The notes under the pieces are model-generated. The model saw only the letters and a list, made by a program, of their open reading frames with translations, ran no database searches and had not been told where the DNA came from. DNA of 64,000 nucleotides from Mycobacterium sp. OAS707 (lineage in GTDB: Bacteria > Actinomycetota > Actinomycetes > Mycobacteriales > Mycobacteriaceae): the NCBI RefSeq assembly GCF_014873705.1, contig NZ_JADBDS010000001.1, positions 868,001 through 932,000 on the forward strand. Reading direction: 5' to 3'. Both the position numbers and the translations under genes were made by a program. Each line of letters starts with the position of its first letter. The stretch's first letter is position 1. Positions 23,230-32,746 of this stretch are shown here, piece after piece.

Positions 23230-24327
23230 ATGGCAAAAGGTCAGCACCGCGTCGTGGTGTGGGCGACGGGCGGCATCGGATCGATCGCCATCCGCGCGAT
23301 CCACCAGCGGCCCGACCTCGACCTGGTCGGGGTGTGGGTGCACTCGCAGGAGAAGAACGGCAAGGACGCCGGCGAACTGGCCAACGGCGAGCCGATCGGT
23401 CTGCAAGCCACCACCGATGCCGACGCGCTGATCGCGCTCAACCCCGACTGTGTCGTGTACGCGGCCAGCGGTCCCGAACGCGACGCCCTCGCGGTCCCCG
23501 ACTACGTCCGACTGCTGCGCGCCGGAATCAACGTCGTGACGACGAGCACCACTCGATTGGTGAACCCGAACGCCTACGAGCCGGCCGAGTGGCGCGATCA
23601 ATTGACCGTCGCCGCGAAAGAAGGCCAGGCGTCGCTGTACGCGTCGGGCATCGAACCCGGATTCGCCGCCGACTACCTGCCACTGGTGCTTACCACGCAG
23701 TCGTCGCGGATCGAGAAGATCCACGCGTATGAGATCGGCCTGTACGACGACTACGGCGTGCCCGACATCATGAGCGACGCAATGGGTTTCGGTCGCCCGC
23801 TCGACTACCAACCGTGGATCGCTTTTCCCGGTGCCATCGCAGGAGAGTGGCAGGGACAGATACGGATGGTCGCCGAGGCGCTCGGTGTCGAGGTTCAAGA
23901 GGTGCGCGAGACGTTCGATCGCGCGGTGACGGATCGGACACTCGAGGTGGCGATGGGCACCGTCGAATCCGGCACCTGCGGCGCATTGCGGATGCAGGCG
24001 ATCGGCGTGGTCGACGGCCGCGAAGCCATCGTCATCGAACACGTCACCCGGCTGGCGCCCGACGTCGCGCCCGACTGGCCCACGCTGCCAGGCGCGCTCG
24101 GCTACCGCGTCGTGATCACCGGCCAACCCGACATTGACTGCACCATGGCGGCCACGGTTCGCGACCGCAAGGCGGCGGGCATCGAGGGCATGACGTCTGG
24201 GGCGGGCGCGATGGTTGCCACCGCCATGCGGGTTGTCAACGCCGTGCCGTACGTCGTCGCGGCACCCGCCGGCTTACTCAGCTCGGTCGACCTGCCGTTG
24301 ACGATCCCGCGGGGCGCGTTCGGCTGA
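23230..24327 (+). CDS. DapB-like NAD(P)-binding oxidoreductase
   Basis: 365-residue protein with an N-terminal Rossmann motif VVVWATGGIGSIAIRAI and the fold of dihydrodipicolinate reductase-like proteins, common in mycobacterial catabolic clusters. The real lysine-pathway DapB is shorter, so this is a paralogous family of unknown reaction, sometimes labelled amine-dehydrogenase-like. The start ATG at 23230 gives MAKGQHRVVVW; GAGG lies 8-11 nt before it. A tail of a second copy lies just upstream on the other strand. It is the last accessory gene before the conserved core begins with DUF2469. Confidence 0.8.
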   Translation: MAKGQHRVVVWATGGIGSIAIRAIHQRPDLDLVGVWVHSQEKNGKDAGELANGEPIGLQATTDADALIALNPDCVVYAASGPERDALAVPDYVRLLRAGINVVTTSTTRLVNPNAYEPAEWRDQLTVAAKEGQASLYASGIEPGFAADYLPLVLTTQSSRIEKIHAYEIGLYDDYGVPDIMSDAMGFGRPLDYQPWIAFPGAIAGEWQGQIRMVAEALGVEVQEVRETFDRAVTDRTLEVAMGTVESGTCGALRMQAIGVVDGREAIVIEHVTRLAPDVAPDWPTLPGALGYRVVITGQPDIDCTMAATVRDRKAAGIEGMTSGAGAMVATAMRVVNAVPYVVAAPAGLLSSVDLPLTIPRGAFG

Positions 24328-24633
24328 CTATTCGGGCAGTCGGAGCTCGGGCTTCTCGACCTCTTCGATGTTCACGTCCTTGAACGTGATGACCCGGACC
24401 TGCTTGACGAACCGGGCCGGTCGGTACATGTCCCACACCCAGGCATCGGCCAGCCTCAGCTCGAAGTAGACCTCGCCCTCGGAGTTGCGCGGCACCAACT
24501 CGACGCTGTTGGCCAGGTAGAACCGCCGCTCGGTCTCCACGACGTAGCTGAACTGACCGACGATGTCCTTGTATTCGCGGTAGAGCGAGAGCTCCATCTC
24601 GGTTTCATACTTCTCGAGATCTTCGGCACTCAT
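24328..24633 (-). CDS. DUF2469 family protein (Rv2901c-like)
   Basis: 101-residue acidic protein conserved across actinobacteria next to rnhB. The sequence opens MSAEDLEKYETEMELSLYRE and is rich in aromatic and charged residues; no catalytic motif is visible. AAGGAC precedes the ATG at 24633. It is the last gene of the lepB-rnhB group, which implies a housekeeping role, but its function is unknown. Confidence 0.9.
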   Translation of the reverse strand: MSAEDLEKYETEMELSLYREYKDIVGQFSYVVETERRFYLANSVELVPRNSEGEVYFELRLADAWVWDMYRPARFVKQVRVITFKDVNIEEVEKPELRLPE

Positions 24634-24708
24634 CGGCTCAGCTGTCCTTCATATCGGCGACGCCATCGGCTCTTCGCGCAAGCGCTCATCGCAACTTCCA
24701 ATTCTCCC

Positions 24709-25428
24709 CTACCCCAATTGGCTCTGCTGCTCGGGTTCGGTCTCCAGGGCGGATTCCGGCACGAGTTCACCCCCGACCGGCACCAGCCGGCGCACGTTGA
24801 TGAACGAATATCGGTGCTGGCTGCAGGGCCCGAGCTGGGCCAGCGCCGCACTGTGGGCCGGGGTGCTGTAGCCCTTGTGCTCGGCGAACCCGTAGCCCGG
24901 ATGTTCGGCCTCCATGTTGACCATCAACCGGTCGCGGCTGACCTTCGCAAGCACGCTGGCCGCCGCGATGCAGGCCGCGGCCGCATCGCCGCCGACGACC
25001 GGAAGCGACGGGACCGGCAGCCCCGGCACCCGAAATCCGTCCGAAAGCACATAACCAGGCCGCACCGACAGACCGGCCACCGCCCGCCGCATGCCCTCGA
25101 TGTTCGCGACATGCACGCCTCGTCGATCCACCTCGACGGACGGGATGAACACCACGTGATAGGCCAGCGCGTACCGGCGGATCAGCGGAAACAGCCGCTC
25201 GCGCTCCTTCTCGTTGAGCTTTTTGGAGTCGTCGAGCGCCGAAAGGCTCTCCAGCCGGTTCGGCCCGAGGACGCATGCCGCGACCACCAGCGGACCGGCG
25301 CACGCGCCGCGGCCGACCTCGTCGACGCCCGCCACCGGACCGAGTCCGCCGCGGTACAGTGCGGACTCCAGGGTGCGCAGGCCTGAGGACTTCCGGATCA
25401 CAGTTCGCGGAGGCCATGTCGCCGGCAA
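24709..25428 (-). CDS. rnhB: Ribonuclease HII
   Basis: Removes ribonucleotides and RNA from RNA-DNA hybrids. The catalytic motif [16 protein letters not shown] supplies the first acidic pair; the Asp of LDDSKKL and later acidic residues complete the set. About 239 aa. I place the start at a TTG (25428) that follows GGGGGAG at a normal distance; the product then begins [14 protein letters not shown], matching the M. tuberculosis protein from its own second residue region. An ATG-like start at 25485 would overlap lepB by 40 bp and is less likely. Lies 17 bp after lepB. Confidence 0.93.
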   Translation of the reverse strand: MPATWPPRTVIRKSSGLRTLESALYRGGLGPVAGVDEVGRGACAGPLVVAACVLGPNRLESLSALDDSKKLNEKERERLFPLIRRYALAYHVVFIPSVEVDRRGVHVANIEGMRRAVAGLSVRPGYVLSDGFRVPGLPVPSLPVVGGDAAAACIAAASVLAKVSRDRLMVNMEAEHPGYGFAEHKGYSTPAHSAALAQLGPCSQHRYSFINVRRLVPVGGELVPESALETEPEQQSQLG

Positions 25429-25445
25429 GAGCAGCTCCCCCTGAG

Positions 25446-26291
25446 CTATTGAGTCTGCGGGTTCACCGCGTGGACTCCACCCCATCGCGACGGGGGCCAG
25501 GCGATGAACCGTGCTTTTCCAATCACATTGTCTACCGGCACCGTGCCAGGCGTCGGGTCACCCGTGCAGATCAGTCCCTGCTGCGCCTCGGCGGGCGTAT
25601 TACCGCAGTGCGCACGGGAATCCGCTGAGTGGGTGCGGTTGTCGCCCATCACCCAGAGCCGCCCATCGGGCACCTTCACCGGCCCGAACTCCGGACCCAG
25701 GCAGGGGTAGATCTTCGGGTCGGCCAACATCGTCGACGGGTCGAGGTACGGCTCGGTCAGCTTCTTGCCGTCCACCGTGAGCCCAGTGTCGGCGCGACAC
25801 TGGACAGTCTGTCCGCCCGTCGCGATCACCCGTTTGACCAAGTCGTTCTCGTCGGGCGGCACGAAACCGATGAACGACAGCGTGTTCTGCACGAAGCGCA
25901 CGGCGGTGTTCTTCGAGCGGATCGACTTGTAGCCGATGTTCCAGTTGGACGGGCCCTTGAACACGATCACGTCGCCGGGCTGCGGTGCGCCGAACCGGTA
26001 GGTGAGCTTGTCGACCATGATCCGGTCACCCGTGCAGCCCGTACAGCCGTGCAGCGTGGGCTCCATCGACTCCGACGGGATCAGATAAGGCCGCGCGACG
26101 AACGTCAACATCACGTAGTAGAGCACCACCGCGATGGTGATCAGCAGCGCAGCTTCGCGCACCGCACCGCGCTTCTTGGGTTCTTCGACCTTTTCGTCGC
26201 TGACCGGGTCGGTCGTGTCGTCGGTGACCGAATCGGAGCCTTCGGGCGTTGGGTCGGAAGACGAATCCTGAGGGTTCGTGGAGTCGGTCAC
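25446..26291 (-). CDS. lepB: Signal peptidase I
   Basis: Membrane-bound serine/lysine peptidase that cleaves signal peptides after export. After a charged N-terminal tail comes one transmembrane helix ([18 protein letters not shown]), then the catalytic serine motif PSESMEPTL and the lysine motif [22 protein letters not shown] is box E. I choose the GTG at 26291 because TACTCT stands six bases before it, as in leaderless mycobacterial mRNAs; a TTG at 26342 is the alternative. Length about 281 aa. It lies between rplS and rnhB as in other mycobacteria. Confidence 0.94.
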   Translation of the reverse strand: MTDSTNPQDSSSDPTPEGSDSVTDDTTDPVSDEKVEEPKKRGAVREAALLITIAVVLYYVMLTFVARPYLIPSESMEPTLHGCTGCTGDRIMVDKLTYRFGAPQPGDVIVFKGPSNWNIGYKSIRSKNTAVRFVQNTLSFIGFVPPDENDLVKRVIATGGQTVQCRADTGLTVDGKKLTEPYLDPSTMLADPKIYPCLGPEFGPVKVPDGRLWVMGDNRTHSADSRAHCGNTPAEAQQGLICTGDPTPGTVPVDNVIGKARFIAWPPSRWGGVHAVNPQTQ

Positions 26292-26297
26292 CGCATC

Positions 26298-26303
26298 AGA
26301 GTA
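26298..26303 (-). promoter_or_regulatory. -10 hexamer of lepB, leaderless
   Basis: TACTCT (TANNNT) on the minus strand, six bases before the lepB GTG. Transcription would begin at or next to the start codon. Confidence 0.45.
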
Positions 26304-26368
26304 GCCAGCGCGGTGCTTACCGCCGGGCTCGTCGGTTGCCAAGGATCAGACCTCGTCGATGCGCGAGA

Positions 26369-26710
26369 TCAGCGCTTCTCCTTGATCTTGGCCTTCTTGC
26401 CGCGCAGTTCGCGCAGGTAGTACAGCTTTGCGCGGCGCACGTCGCCGCGGGTGACGACGTCGATGTGGTCGATGTTGGGCGAATGCACCGGGAAGGTCCG
26501 CTCGACGCCGACGCCATAGCTTTCCTTGCGCACGGTGAAGGTCTCACGGACGCCGCCGCCCTGGCGGCGAAGGACGACACCCTTGAAAACCTGGATGCGC
26601 TCCTTGGAGCCCTCGATGACCTTGACGTGCACGTTAACGGTGTCGCCGGGGCCGAAGTCCGGGATGTCGTCGCGCAGCGACGTCTGATCGACGAAGTCCA
26701 GCGTGTTCAT
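26369..26710 (-). CDS. rplS: 50S ribosomal protein L19
   Basis: 113-residue large-subunit protein at the 30S/50S interface. [20 protein letters not shown] and later [19 protein letters not shown] are typical. The ATG at 26710 is chosen because other mycobacterial L19 proteins begin MNTLDFVDQ; an in-frame start three codons earlier has no better signal. AAGGAAG lies upstream. It heads a leftward set with lepB, rnhB and DUF2469. Confidence 0.97.
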   Translation of the reverse strand: MNTLDFVDQTSLRDDIPDFGPGDTVNVHVKVIEGSKERIQVFKGVVLRRQGGGVRETFTVRKESYGVGVERTFPVHSPNIDHIDVVTRGDVRRAKLYYLRELRGKKAKIKEKR

Positions 26711-27024
26711 CGGTGACACTTCCTTGTCGTTGGCGACTGCGGGCGCCTACGTCACGATGTGACGGGTAGCCGAGCCGATCTGTTCGGGCGTTCAGGGCGT
26801 CTCGCAGCGGGCGGCCTAGGCCCGCGCGGACAACTGCTCAATTGTGCCAGACGTACTTCAATCTCTGAAATCGAGTGAAATCGCCGCCCGACGACGCGAG
26901 CCAGACCCTTCCGAAACGCGCTGGCGCTAAGCACGCGACGGCGCCAGTCAACCGCTACGCTTGAGGCCACCGACAGGGCGGTTGGCAAACCTGATCCGGG
27001 ATTGGGAAACGCAAAGGGAGGACC
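26711..27024. other. Divergent promoter region between rplS and lppW
   Basis: 314 bp without a gene. Leftward, the minus strand has TCTGGCACAAT (26841-26851 on the plus strand as ATTGTGCCAGA), also found before rpsP. Rightward, TACGCT at 26956-26961 is a candidate -10 for lppW and GGGAGG at 27016-27021 is its ribosome-binding site. I see no coding remnant. Confidence 0.55.
26841..26851 (-). promoter_or_regulatory. Candidate rplS promoter -10 region
   Basis: TCTGGCACAAT on the minus strand; the identical 11-mer precedes rpsP at 30128-30138. CACAAT would be the -10 with an upstream TGG extension. Confidence 0.45.
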
Positions 27025-27969
27025 ATGCGACGGCCGTCGCCGACACTGGTGAAGGCGACCGCTGCCGTCGCCATCCTGGCGCCCTTGCTGGCCGGCTGCG
27101 AAGCCAGGGTCTACGGCGACACCGACGCGCCCGCCGCGCCCCAGCTCACCGTTATCGCCCCGATGGGCACCAGGGCCCCGCTGCCCGAATCCCCGCCCGA
27201 CGAGCCCGCGGCCACGTTCGCCGGCCTTGACGCCCGGGCCAAACAGGCGACGGCCGACGCCGCGAAGGCCGGTGCCGACGTAACCATCACGGTTCTCGAC
27301 CGAAACACCGGGCAAATTGTCACCAACGGCAACAACAAACCAATGCCGATCGCCTCGGTGGTCAAGTTGTTCATCGCCGACGACCTGATGCTGCAGGAGG
27401 CGAAGGGACAGACCCAGCTGTCACCCGAGGATCGCCAGTCGTTTGACGCCATGCTGCGGTCGTCGGACGACAGCGCTGCGGAGGTCTTCTGGAATCGAAG
27501 CGGCGGAAGCGCGATCGTTTCGCGAGTCACCGGGCGGTACGGCTTGGGCGCGACAACCACCCCCTACGACGGTCGCTGGTACAACACGCTGAGCACGACC
27601 GGTGACCTCGTCCGGTACTACGACAAGCTGCTCGACGGCACCGGCGGGTTGCCGCAGGAGCGGGCCAACATCATCATGTCCAACCTGGCGGCCTCCACAC
27701 CGCTGGCGATCGACGGCACCATGCCCGGCGGTGTGTATCCGCAGCGGTTCGGCATCCCCGAGGGGCTGTATTCGGAGCCGGTCGCCGTCAAGCAGGGCTG
27801 GTTCTGCTGCTGGAACGGCGGTAATTGGGTGCACCTGTCGACCGGCGTGATCGGACCGGACCGCCGCTACGTCGTGGCCATCGGCTCGATGCAGACCACC
27901 GATGCGGACACCGCCCGCGCCACCATCACCCAGGCCGTCAAGACGATGTTCCCTGGCGGCCGGATCTAG
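27025..27969 (+). CDS. lppW: Lipoprotein LppW, beta-lactamase-like fold
   Basis: Exported lipoprotein of 314 aa. The signal peptide ends in the lipobox LLAGC, so Cys25 would be lipidated. The mature part resembles a class A beta-lactamase/penicillin-binding fold: IASVVKLFIADDL has the SxxK motif, and SSDDSAAEVF occupies the place of the SDN loop. A clear KTG is missing (KQGWF instead), so enzymatic activity is doubtful. GGGAGG precedes the ATG. Divergent from rplS and convergent with trmD, as lppW is in M. tuberculosis. Confidence 0.85.
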   Translation: MRRPSPTLVKATAAVAILAPLLAGCEARVYGDTDAPAAPQLTVIAPMGTRAPLPESPPDEPAATFAGLDARAKQATADAAKAGADVTITVLDRNTGQIVTNGNNKPMPIASVVKLFIADDLMLQEAKGQTQLSPEDRQSFDAMLRSSDDSAAEVFWNRSGGSAIVSRVTGRYGLGATTTPYDGRWYNTLSTTGDLVRYYDKLLDGTGGLPQERANIIMSNLAASTPLAIDGTMPGGVYPQRFGIPEGLYSEPVAVKQGWFCCWNGGNWVHLSTGVIGPDRRYVVAIGSMQTTDADTARATITQAVKTMFPGGRI

Positions 27970-27971
27970 CC

Positions 27972-28024
27972 GCGATTTGTGTGCGTTTTTTTGCGCTCAG
28001 CGCTCTGAAACGCACACAAGTCGC
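27972..28024. terminator. Bidirectional hairpin terminator between lppW and trmD
   Basis: Arms GCGATTTGTGTGCGTTT (27972-27988) and AAACGCACACAAGTCGC (28008-28024) pair over 17 bases with one mismatch. T-rich sequence follows the left arm. It lies between two convergent genes and can serve both. Confidence 0.75.
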
Positions 28025-28025
28025 C

Positions 28026-28703
28026 TTAATTGAGCAGGTCGGGGCGGCGCTCCCGCGTGCGTTGCAGCGCTTGTTCGTGTCGCCACGACGCGATCTTCGC
28101 GTGGTCACCCGACAGCAGTACTTCGGGAACATCGAGTCCGCGCCAGCTCGGCGGCCGAGTGTAGCTCGGCCCCTCAAGCAAGCCGTTGGAATGCGAATCA
28201 TCTTGGTGTGACGCAGGATTGCCGAGCACGTCGGGCAGCAGACGAACGATCGCCTCGATCATCACCAGCGTGGCTGATTCACCGCCCGGCAACACATAGT
28301 CGCCGATCGAGACTTCTTCGACGCGCATCCGGCGGGCCGCGTCGTCGACGACGCGCTGATCGATGCCTTCGTATCGCCCGCATGCGAACACCAAATGCTT
28401 CTCGCTGCTCCATCGCTGCGCGTCGGCCTGTCCGAACAGCCGGCCCGCAGGCGTAGGAACGATCAGAAGTGTTTCCTCCGAGCAGATTTCGTCGAGCGCC
28501 TCGCCCCACACCGGTGCCTTCATCACCATGCCCGGGCCGCCCCCGTACGGCGAATCGTCGACCGATTTGTGGACGTCGTGGGTCCAGCGCCGCAGGTCGT
28601 GCACCGCAAGCTCGATGATGCCAGCTTCAATCGCCTTGCCCGGCAACGACTGTCGCAGCGGGTTCAGGTAGTCCGGAAATATCGTGATGACATCGATGTG
28701 CAT
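28026..28703 (-). CDS. trmD: tRNA (guanine-N1-)-methyltransferase
   Basis: SPOUT-class enzyme methylating G37 of tRNAs next to the anticodon with SAM, preventing frameshifts. 225 aa. [20 protein letters not shown] is the conserved start. The trefoil-knot SAM site includes [14 protein letters not shown] and the loop [13 protein letters not shown]. Its start codon overlaps the rimM stop by one base, so the genes are translationally coupled. Confidence 0.97.
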   Translation of the reverse strand: MHIDVITIFPDYLNPLRQSLPGKAIEAGIIELAVHDLRRWTHDVHKSVDDSPYGGGPGMVMKAPVWGEALDEICSEETLLIVPTPAGRLFGQADAQRWSSEKHLVFACGRYEGIDQRVVDDAARRMRVEEVSIGDYVLPGGESATLVMIEAIVRLLPDVLGNPASHQDDSHSNGLLEGPSYTRPPSWRGLDVPEVLLSGDHAKIASWRHEQALQRTRERRPDLLN

Positions 28704-29221
28704 CAGCCCAGCTCCAGCAGGCCGTCTGGCGGGTCGATCACGATCGTCTGGTCGGCGAGCGAGACCGACGTCACGATGGCGCTGACGAACGGCACCAACA
28801 CCTCGCCCTCGTCGCTGCGCACTGACAGCAATTCGCCTGCGGCGGTGTGCAATACCTCTTCGACCGAGCCGACGACAGTGCCGGTTGTCGTCACGACCTG
28901 CAGCCCCTCGAGCTGATGGTCGTAGAACTCATCGGGGTCCTCGATCGGCGGCAGGTCCTGCGAGTCGACGAGAAAAAGCGTGCCCCGCAACGCGTCAGCG
29001 GCGTTGCGGTCGGCAACGCCTTCCAGCCGCACCAGCAGTCGCCCGCCATGTTCGCGAACGGAATCGATGACGTAGCGGCTTTCCGGGCCGCCCCGAGATG
29101 GCCTGCCCCGCAGAGACGAACCGGGCGTGAACCGGATGTCCGGATCGTCGGTGCGGATCTCGACGACCACTTCGCCGGAGACGCCGTGCGCTTTGGCGAC
29201 GCGCCCGACTACCAGGTCCAT
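28703..29221 (-). CDS. rimM: Ribosome maturation factor RimM
   Basis: 16S rRNA processing protein that helps assemble the 30S head with S19. 172 aa from the ATG at 29221 ([20 protein letters not shown]); the upstream open frame is not homologous. The C-terminal PRC-barrel domain contains [15 protein letters not shown]. It lies 7 bp after khpA and overlaps trmD by one base. Confidence 0.95.
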   Translation of the reverse strand: MDLVVGRVAKAHGVSGEVVVEIRTDDPDIRFTPGSSLRGRPSRGGPESRYVIDSVREHGGRLLVRLEGVADRNAADALRGTLFLVDSQDLPPIEDPDEFYDHQLEGLQVVTTTGTVVGSVEEVLHTAAGELLSVRSDEGEVLVPFVSAIVTSVSLADQTIVIDPPDGLLELG

Positions 29222-29228
29222 CGGGACA

Positions 29229-29471
29229 CTACTGGTCGGTGTCCACCACGTCGACGCGGATGCCGCGGCCACCGATGCCTGCGACCAGCGTGCGCAGCGC
29301 GGTTGCGGTGCGACCGCCGCGGCCGATGACCTTGCCGAGGTCGTCAGGGTGCACGTGCACCTCGACGGTGCGACCGCGCCGGCTTGTCACCATGTCGACC
29401 CGGACATCGTCCGGATTGTCCACGATGCCGCGGACCAGGTGCTCCACGGCGTCAACGACGACAGAGCTCAT
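29229..29471 (-). CDS. khpA: KH-domain RNA-binding protein KhpA
   Basis: 80-residue single KH domain protein. The GxxG loop [15 protein letters not shown] is plain. In other bacteria KhpA pairs with KhpB (Jag/EloR) and affects cell elongation and RNA regulation. Between rpsP and rimM, 8 bp from each, as in other actinobacteria. Confidence 0.93.
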   Translation of the reverse strand: MSSVVVDAVEHLVRGIVDNPDDVRVDMVTSRRGRTVEVHVHPDDLGKVIGRGGRTATALRTLVAGIGGRGIRVDVVDTDQ

Positions 29472-29479
29472 GGCCGCGG

Positions 29480-30004
29480 TCAGCTCTCGGTGTTCTCGGT
29501 GGCGCCGTCGACAGTGGCGTCCGCGCCCTCAGCGGCAGGCTCGGACTCATCCTTGACCGGCGCGACTTCAGCCTCAGCGGGGGCCTCGGCGTCGGCCTTC
29601 TCGGCCTTCTTGGCGGGCGCCTTCTTCTTCTTGGGCGTGGTGGCCTCGGTGCTCGGGCCACCCTCCGCCTCGGCAAGCGCGGCGTTGAACAGGTCCAGCT
29701 TGGACGGCTTGGGCTCCTTGACCTTCAGCGTGCCCTCGGTGCCGGGCAGCCCCTTGAACTTCTGCCAGTCACCCGTGATCTTCAGCAGCTGCAACACGGG
29801 TTCGGTGGGCTGGGCGCCGACGCTGAGCCAGTACTGGGCGCGTTCCGAGTTGATCTCGATCAGGCTCGGCTCTTCCTTGGGGTGGTAGCGGCCGATGACC
29901 TCGATGGAGCGGCCGTCGCGGCGGGTGCGCGAGTCGGCGACAGCGATGCGGTACTGGGGATTGCGGATCTTGCCAAGCCGGGTGAGCTTGATCTTGACAG
30001 CCAT
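29480..30004 (-). CDS. rpsP: 30S ribosomal protein S16
   Basis: 174 aa. The ribosomal part, [20 protein letters not shown] to about residue 110, is standard. It is followed by a lysine/alanine/glutamate-rich tail ([20 protein letters not shown]) typical of actinobacterial S16. Start at ATG 30004, with AGGAG upstream; the upstream MATTGDRFI extension is rejected. It heads the rpsP-khpA-rimM-trmD operon. Confidence 0.97.
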   Translation of the reverse strand: MAVKIKLTRLGKIRNPQYRIAVADSRTRRDGRSIEVIGRYHPKEEPSLIEINSERAQYWLSVGAQPTEPVLQLLKITGDWQKFKGLPGTEGTLKVKEPKPSKLDLFNAALAEAEGGPSTEATTPKKKKAPAKKAEKADAEAPAEAEVAPVKDESEPAAEGADATVDGATENTES

Positions 30005-30127
30005 GATGAAACGATCTCCTGTGGTTGCCACGCTGCAATTCGGCGATGCGGGCGGAATGCCCGGATCCGGTTTTGCCTTACGTGTGTGACCGCCGCACAG
30101 CCGTAGTCGTGCGCCAGACAGCCGCCC

Positions 30128-30138
30128 ATTGTGCCAGA
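30128..30138 (-). promoter_or_regulatory. Candidate rpsP promoter -10 region
   Basis: TCTGGCACAAT on the minus strand, about 125 bp before the rpsP start; same 11-mer as before rplS. A TTCGCC lies 17 bp upstream as possible -35. Confidence 0.5.
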
Positions 30139-30209
30139 ACAGGCGCTACCGGCGAAAATCGCGGTCAGTCGAGCTTTACAACTTCTACCCATAGTGTCAC
30201 GCTTCGGCT

Positions 30210-30701
30210 ATGGATGACGCCGCCGCGCTGATCGAGATCGAGGCGATCAAACAGTTGAAGGCCCGCTACTGCCGCTACCTCGACACCAAGGACTGGGCGG
30301 CGTGGCGTGGGATTTTCAGCGACGACTTCCTCAGCGACACCTCGCAGGCGGGCGGCAAGGTGATCCGCGGCGCCGACGATTTCGTCGCGTTCACCAGCAA
30401 GAGCCTCGGAAACCGGGCCACCGCCCATCAGGTGCACGCGCCCGAGATCGAGCTGACCTCGGCCACTACCGCCCGCGGCATCTGGGCCCTCGAGGACGTG
30501 GTCCGGCTGGCGCCAGGAGTGAACCTGCGCGGTTACGGCCACTACCACGAGAGCTACGAGAAAACCGACGGCCAGTGGCTGATCACCAGCTCCACGCTGA
30601 CGCGGCTGCGCGAGGACATCTTCAACATGTTCATCTCCGTATACGTCTCTCCCCGCCTCCGGGATGTGATCGGGAAGGTCGCGCGCACAGCGATGCGTTG
30701 A
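30210..30701 (+). CDS. SnoaL-like (NTF2 fold) protein
   Basis: 163-residue protein of the SnoaL_4 group. It begins with IEIEAIKQLKARYCRYLDTK, has the ring-forming RGIFSDDFL segment and ends in a helical extension. No catalytic set can be named. The ATG at 30210 has no Shine-Dalgarno; TACCCAT and TAGTGT stand 15-20 bases upstream, so a leaderless or near-leaderless mRNA is possible. It is followed 18 bp on by a methyltransferase gene. Function unknown. Confidence 0.8.
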   Translation: MDDAAALIEIEAIKQLKARYCRYLDTKDWAAWRGIFSDDFLSDTSQAGGKVIRGADDFVAFTSKSLGNRATAHQVHAPEIELTSATTARGIWALEDVVRLAPGVNLRGYGHYHESYEKTDGQWLITSSTLTRLREDIFNMFISVYVSPRLRDVIGKVARTAMR

Positions 30702-30719
30702 ACCGGGCATGCTGGAGCC

Positions 30720-31349
30720 ATGACGTCCTTGCGCGAGCGGTTGTTGTCCGCGGTGGCCGGGCAACTCGGCCGCCCCCACGGCATCTTGAGCCCTTTTGTG
30801 GCGCGGGCGCTCAACCGGGGCAATGAGAAGGCGATCGTCGCTGCGGTGGACGCGGCGCAGGCTGCGCGCGGCGGCGTCGTGGCAGACATCGGTTTCGGGG
30901 GTGGCCTCGGACTACAACTGCTGTTGGACCGCGTGGGCAACGACGGCGTGGTGCACGGCATCGAGATTGCCGACGACATGTTGAGCAGGGCCAAAGCTAA
31001 GTTCGGCAGCGACCGCCGACTGCGGTTGGCGCGTGGCTCGCTGACCGAACTGCCGTTGGACGACGGCACGGTCGACGCGCTGATCACCGTCAACACGGTG
31101 TACTTCATCTCCGAGCTCGACGGCGCCTGCCGCGAATTCGCGCGCGTGCTGCGGCCGGGTGGGCGCGCGGTGATCGGCATCGGCGATCCGGACGTGATGG
31201 CGCGGCTGCCGTTCGCGAAGCACGGCTTCACGATCAGGCCAGTCGGCGAAATTGCTGCGGCACTGCAGAATTCGGGCTTGCAAGTGGAGCAACGACGGAT
31301 TGAGGACAAGCCGATACCGCGTTACCTGCTCATGGGCACACGCGGCTGA
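30720..31349 (+). CDS. Class I SAM-dependent methyltransferase
   Basis: 209 aa. SAM-binding motif I is VVADIGFGGGLGLQLLLD and motif II VVHGIEIADDMLSRAK; the motif IV region is ALITVNTVYF. Probably a small-molecule methyltransferase of the UbiE/Coq5-like type; no substrate-specific residues are recognisable. The ATG follows GGAG closely. It converges with the SnoaL gene, 1 bp apart. Confidence 0.87.
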   Translation: MTSLRERLLSAVAGQLGRPHGILSPFVARALNRGNEKAIVAAVDAAQAARGGVVADIGFGGGLGLQLLLDRVGNDGVVHGIEIADDMLSRAKAKFGSDRRLRLARGSLTELPLDDGTVDALITVNTVYFISELDGACREFARVLRPGGRAVIGIGDPDVMARLPFAKHGFTIRPVGEIAAALQNSGLQVEQRRIEDKPIPRYLLMGTRG

Positions 31350-31350
31350 C

Positions 31351-31773
31351 TCACACCACCTTGTCGAAGCACTTCTCTTCAACGCGACGATTCATGCGCC
31401 AGCCCTCGGGTGTGCGCGCGAACTCGTCGACGTACCACAGCCCGCAGAACATGACCTGATTCGTGTCGCCTTCGAACACCATCGGGTTGAAGCAGAACGT
31501 CCGTGACGACGCGGTGTCGCCGGAGATGCGGACATCGAAGTTGCCCAGCATGTGTGCGTGGGTCCGGAAGATCTTCGGCAGGGTGTCCGCCAGCCACGCC
31601 TTGACGTCCGGGAAGCGGCCGTCGATGCCGCCCATGGCCCGGTAGTCGATGTAGGCGTCAGCGGTGAACACCCGGTCCAGATCGTCGAATCGTCGAGAGT
31701 CGATCGCCGTCGAGTAGTCGATCAGCAACTGCTGGATTTCGAACCGGTCGGAGATCTCTTCCAGGCTCAACAT
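31351..31773 (-). CDS. SnoaL-like (NTF2 fold) protein (Rv2910c-like)
   Basis: 140-residue protein with the aromatic dioxygenase beta-subunit/SnoaL fold: EEISDRFEIQQLLIDYSTAI at the start, then FTADAYIDYRAMGG and GLWYVDEFARTPEGWRMNRR. Its place next to the dacB2 homologue matches Rv2910c. Start ATG 31773 or a GTG at 31788; neither has a clear ribosome-binding site. Function unknown. Confidence 0.8.
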   Translation of the reverse strand: MLSLEEISDRFEIQQLLIDYSTAIDSRRFDDLDRVFTADAYIDYRAMGGIDGRFPDVKAWLADTLPKIFRTHAHMLGNFDVRISGDTASSRTFCFNPMVFEGDTNQVMFCGLWYVDEFARTPEGWRMNRRVEEKCFDKVV

Positions 31774-31804
31774 GAGTCGATTGAACACGATCAGGCGCCG
31801 CGGT

Positions 31805-31810
31805 TAGGCT
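31805..31810 (+). promoter_or_regulatory. -10 hexamer of the first D,D-carboxypeptidase gene
   Basis: TAGGCT, nine bases before the ATG at 31820, with no Shine-Dalgarno between. A very short or absent leader is likely. Confidence 0.4.
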
Positions 31811-31819
31811 GCAGAACCC

Positions 31820-32698
31820 ATGGGGAGGTTCTTCGCGGTCATCACCGCATGCCTGAGTCTGATCCTGCTGTCCGTGTCGCCGCTCGCGGCCGCCGATCCG
31901 GACATCCAACCCGTCGGCAGCGTGCCGATTCCCGACGGGCCCGCTCCCGCGTGGATCATCGCCGACATGGATACCGGCCAGGTGCTGGCCGGCCGCGACA
32001 TGGACGTCGCCCACCCACCCGCCAGCACGATCAAGACGCTGCTGGCGCTCACCGCACTGGACGAGCTGCCCAGCCTGGATGCGACGGTCGTCGGCACCGA
32101 GGCCGACACCCACGTCGAATGCAACTGCGCGGGTGTCAAACCGGGCCGTGTGTACACCGCGCGCCAGCTGCTTGACGCCGTGCTGCTGGCGTCCGGCAAC
32201 GACGCCGCCAATGCGCTCGCCGACATGATCGGCGGCTACGACACCGCGGTCGCGAAGATGAACGCCAAGGCTGCGTCCATCGGAGCGGTGAACACGCACG
32301 CGTCGACGCCGTCGGGGCTGGACGGGCCGGGCGGCTCGGGATTCACGACTCCGCGGGATCTGGCGATCATCTTCCGCGCCGCGATGGCCAATCCGACCTT
32401 CGCCCAGATCACGTCGCAGCCGGTGGCCATGTTCCCCTCTGATACCGGCGACAAGCCGCTGGTGAACGAGGACGAACTGCTGCATCGCTACCCCGGAACC
32501 ATCGGCGGCAAGACCGGTTTCACCGACGCGGCAAAGAAGACGTTCGTCGCTGCGGCCGACCGTGGCGGGCGTCGATTGGTGATCGCGATGATGTACGGAC
32601 TGATCAAAGAGGGCGGCCCGACGTACTGGGATCAGGCCGCGGCGCTGCTGGACTGGGGCTTCGCCCAGGACGGCGGGGCCGGCGTCGGCACGCTTTAA
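31820..32698 (+). CDS. D-alanyl-D-alanine carboxypeptidase, first copy (DacB2-like)
   Basis: Exported low-molecular-weight penicillin-binding protein of 292 aa that trims the terminal D-Ala of peptidoglycan stem peptides. A signal peptide (ITACLSLILLSVSPLAAA) is followed by the three active-site motifs: STIK in PPASTIKTLL, SGN in LASGNDAAN and KTG in IGGKTGFTD. No C-terminal membrane anchor is visible. The position matches Rv2911 (dacB2). A second copy follows 62 bp downstream. Confidence 0.93.
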   Translation: MGRFFAVITACLSLILLSVSPLAAADPDIQPVGSVPIPDGPAPAWIIADMDTGQVLAGRDMDVAHPPASTIKTLLALTALDELPSLDATVVGTEADTHVECNCAGVKPGRVYTARQLLDAVLLASGNDAANALADMIGGYDTAVAKMNAKAASIGAVNTHASTPSGLDGPGGSGFTTPRDLAIIFRAAMANPTFAQITSQPVAMFPSDTGDKPLVNEDELLHRYPGTIGGKTGFTDAAKKTFVAAADRGGRRLVIAMMYGLIKEGGPTYWDQAAALLDWGFAQDGGAGVGTL

Positions 32699-32746
32699 GT
32701 TGCGCAATCGCAACTGATCCGAGATCTCGTCGGCTACTGCGCTGAC

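Noticed and set aside
23230..24327. True lysine-pathway dapB
   Set aside because: The protein is about 100 residues longer than DapB and lies in a catabolic context; only the fold is shared.
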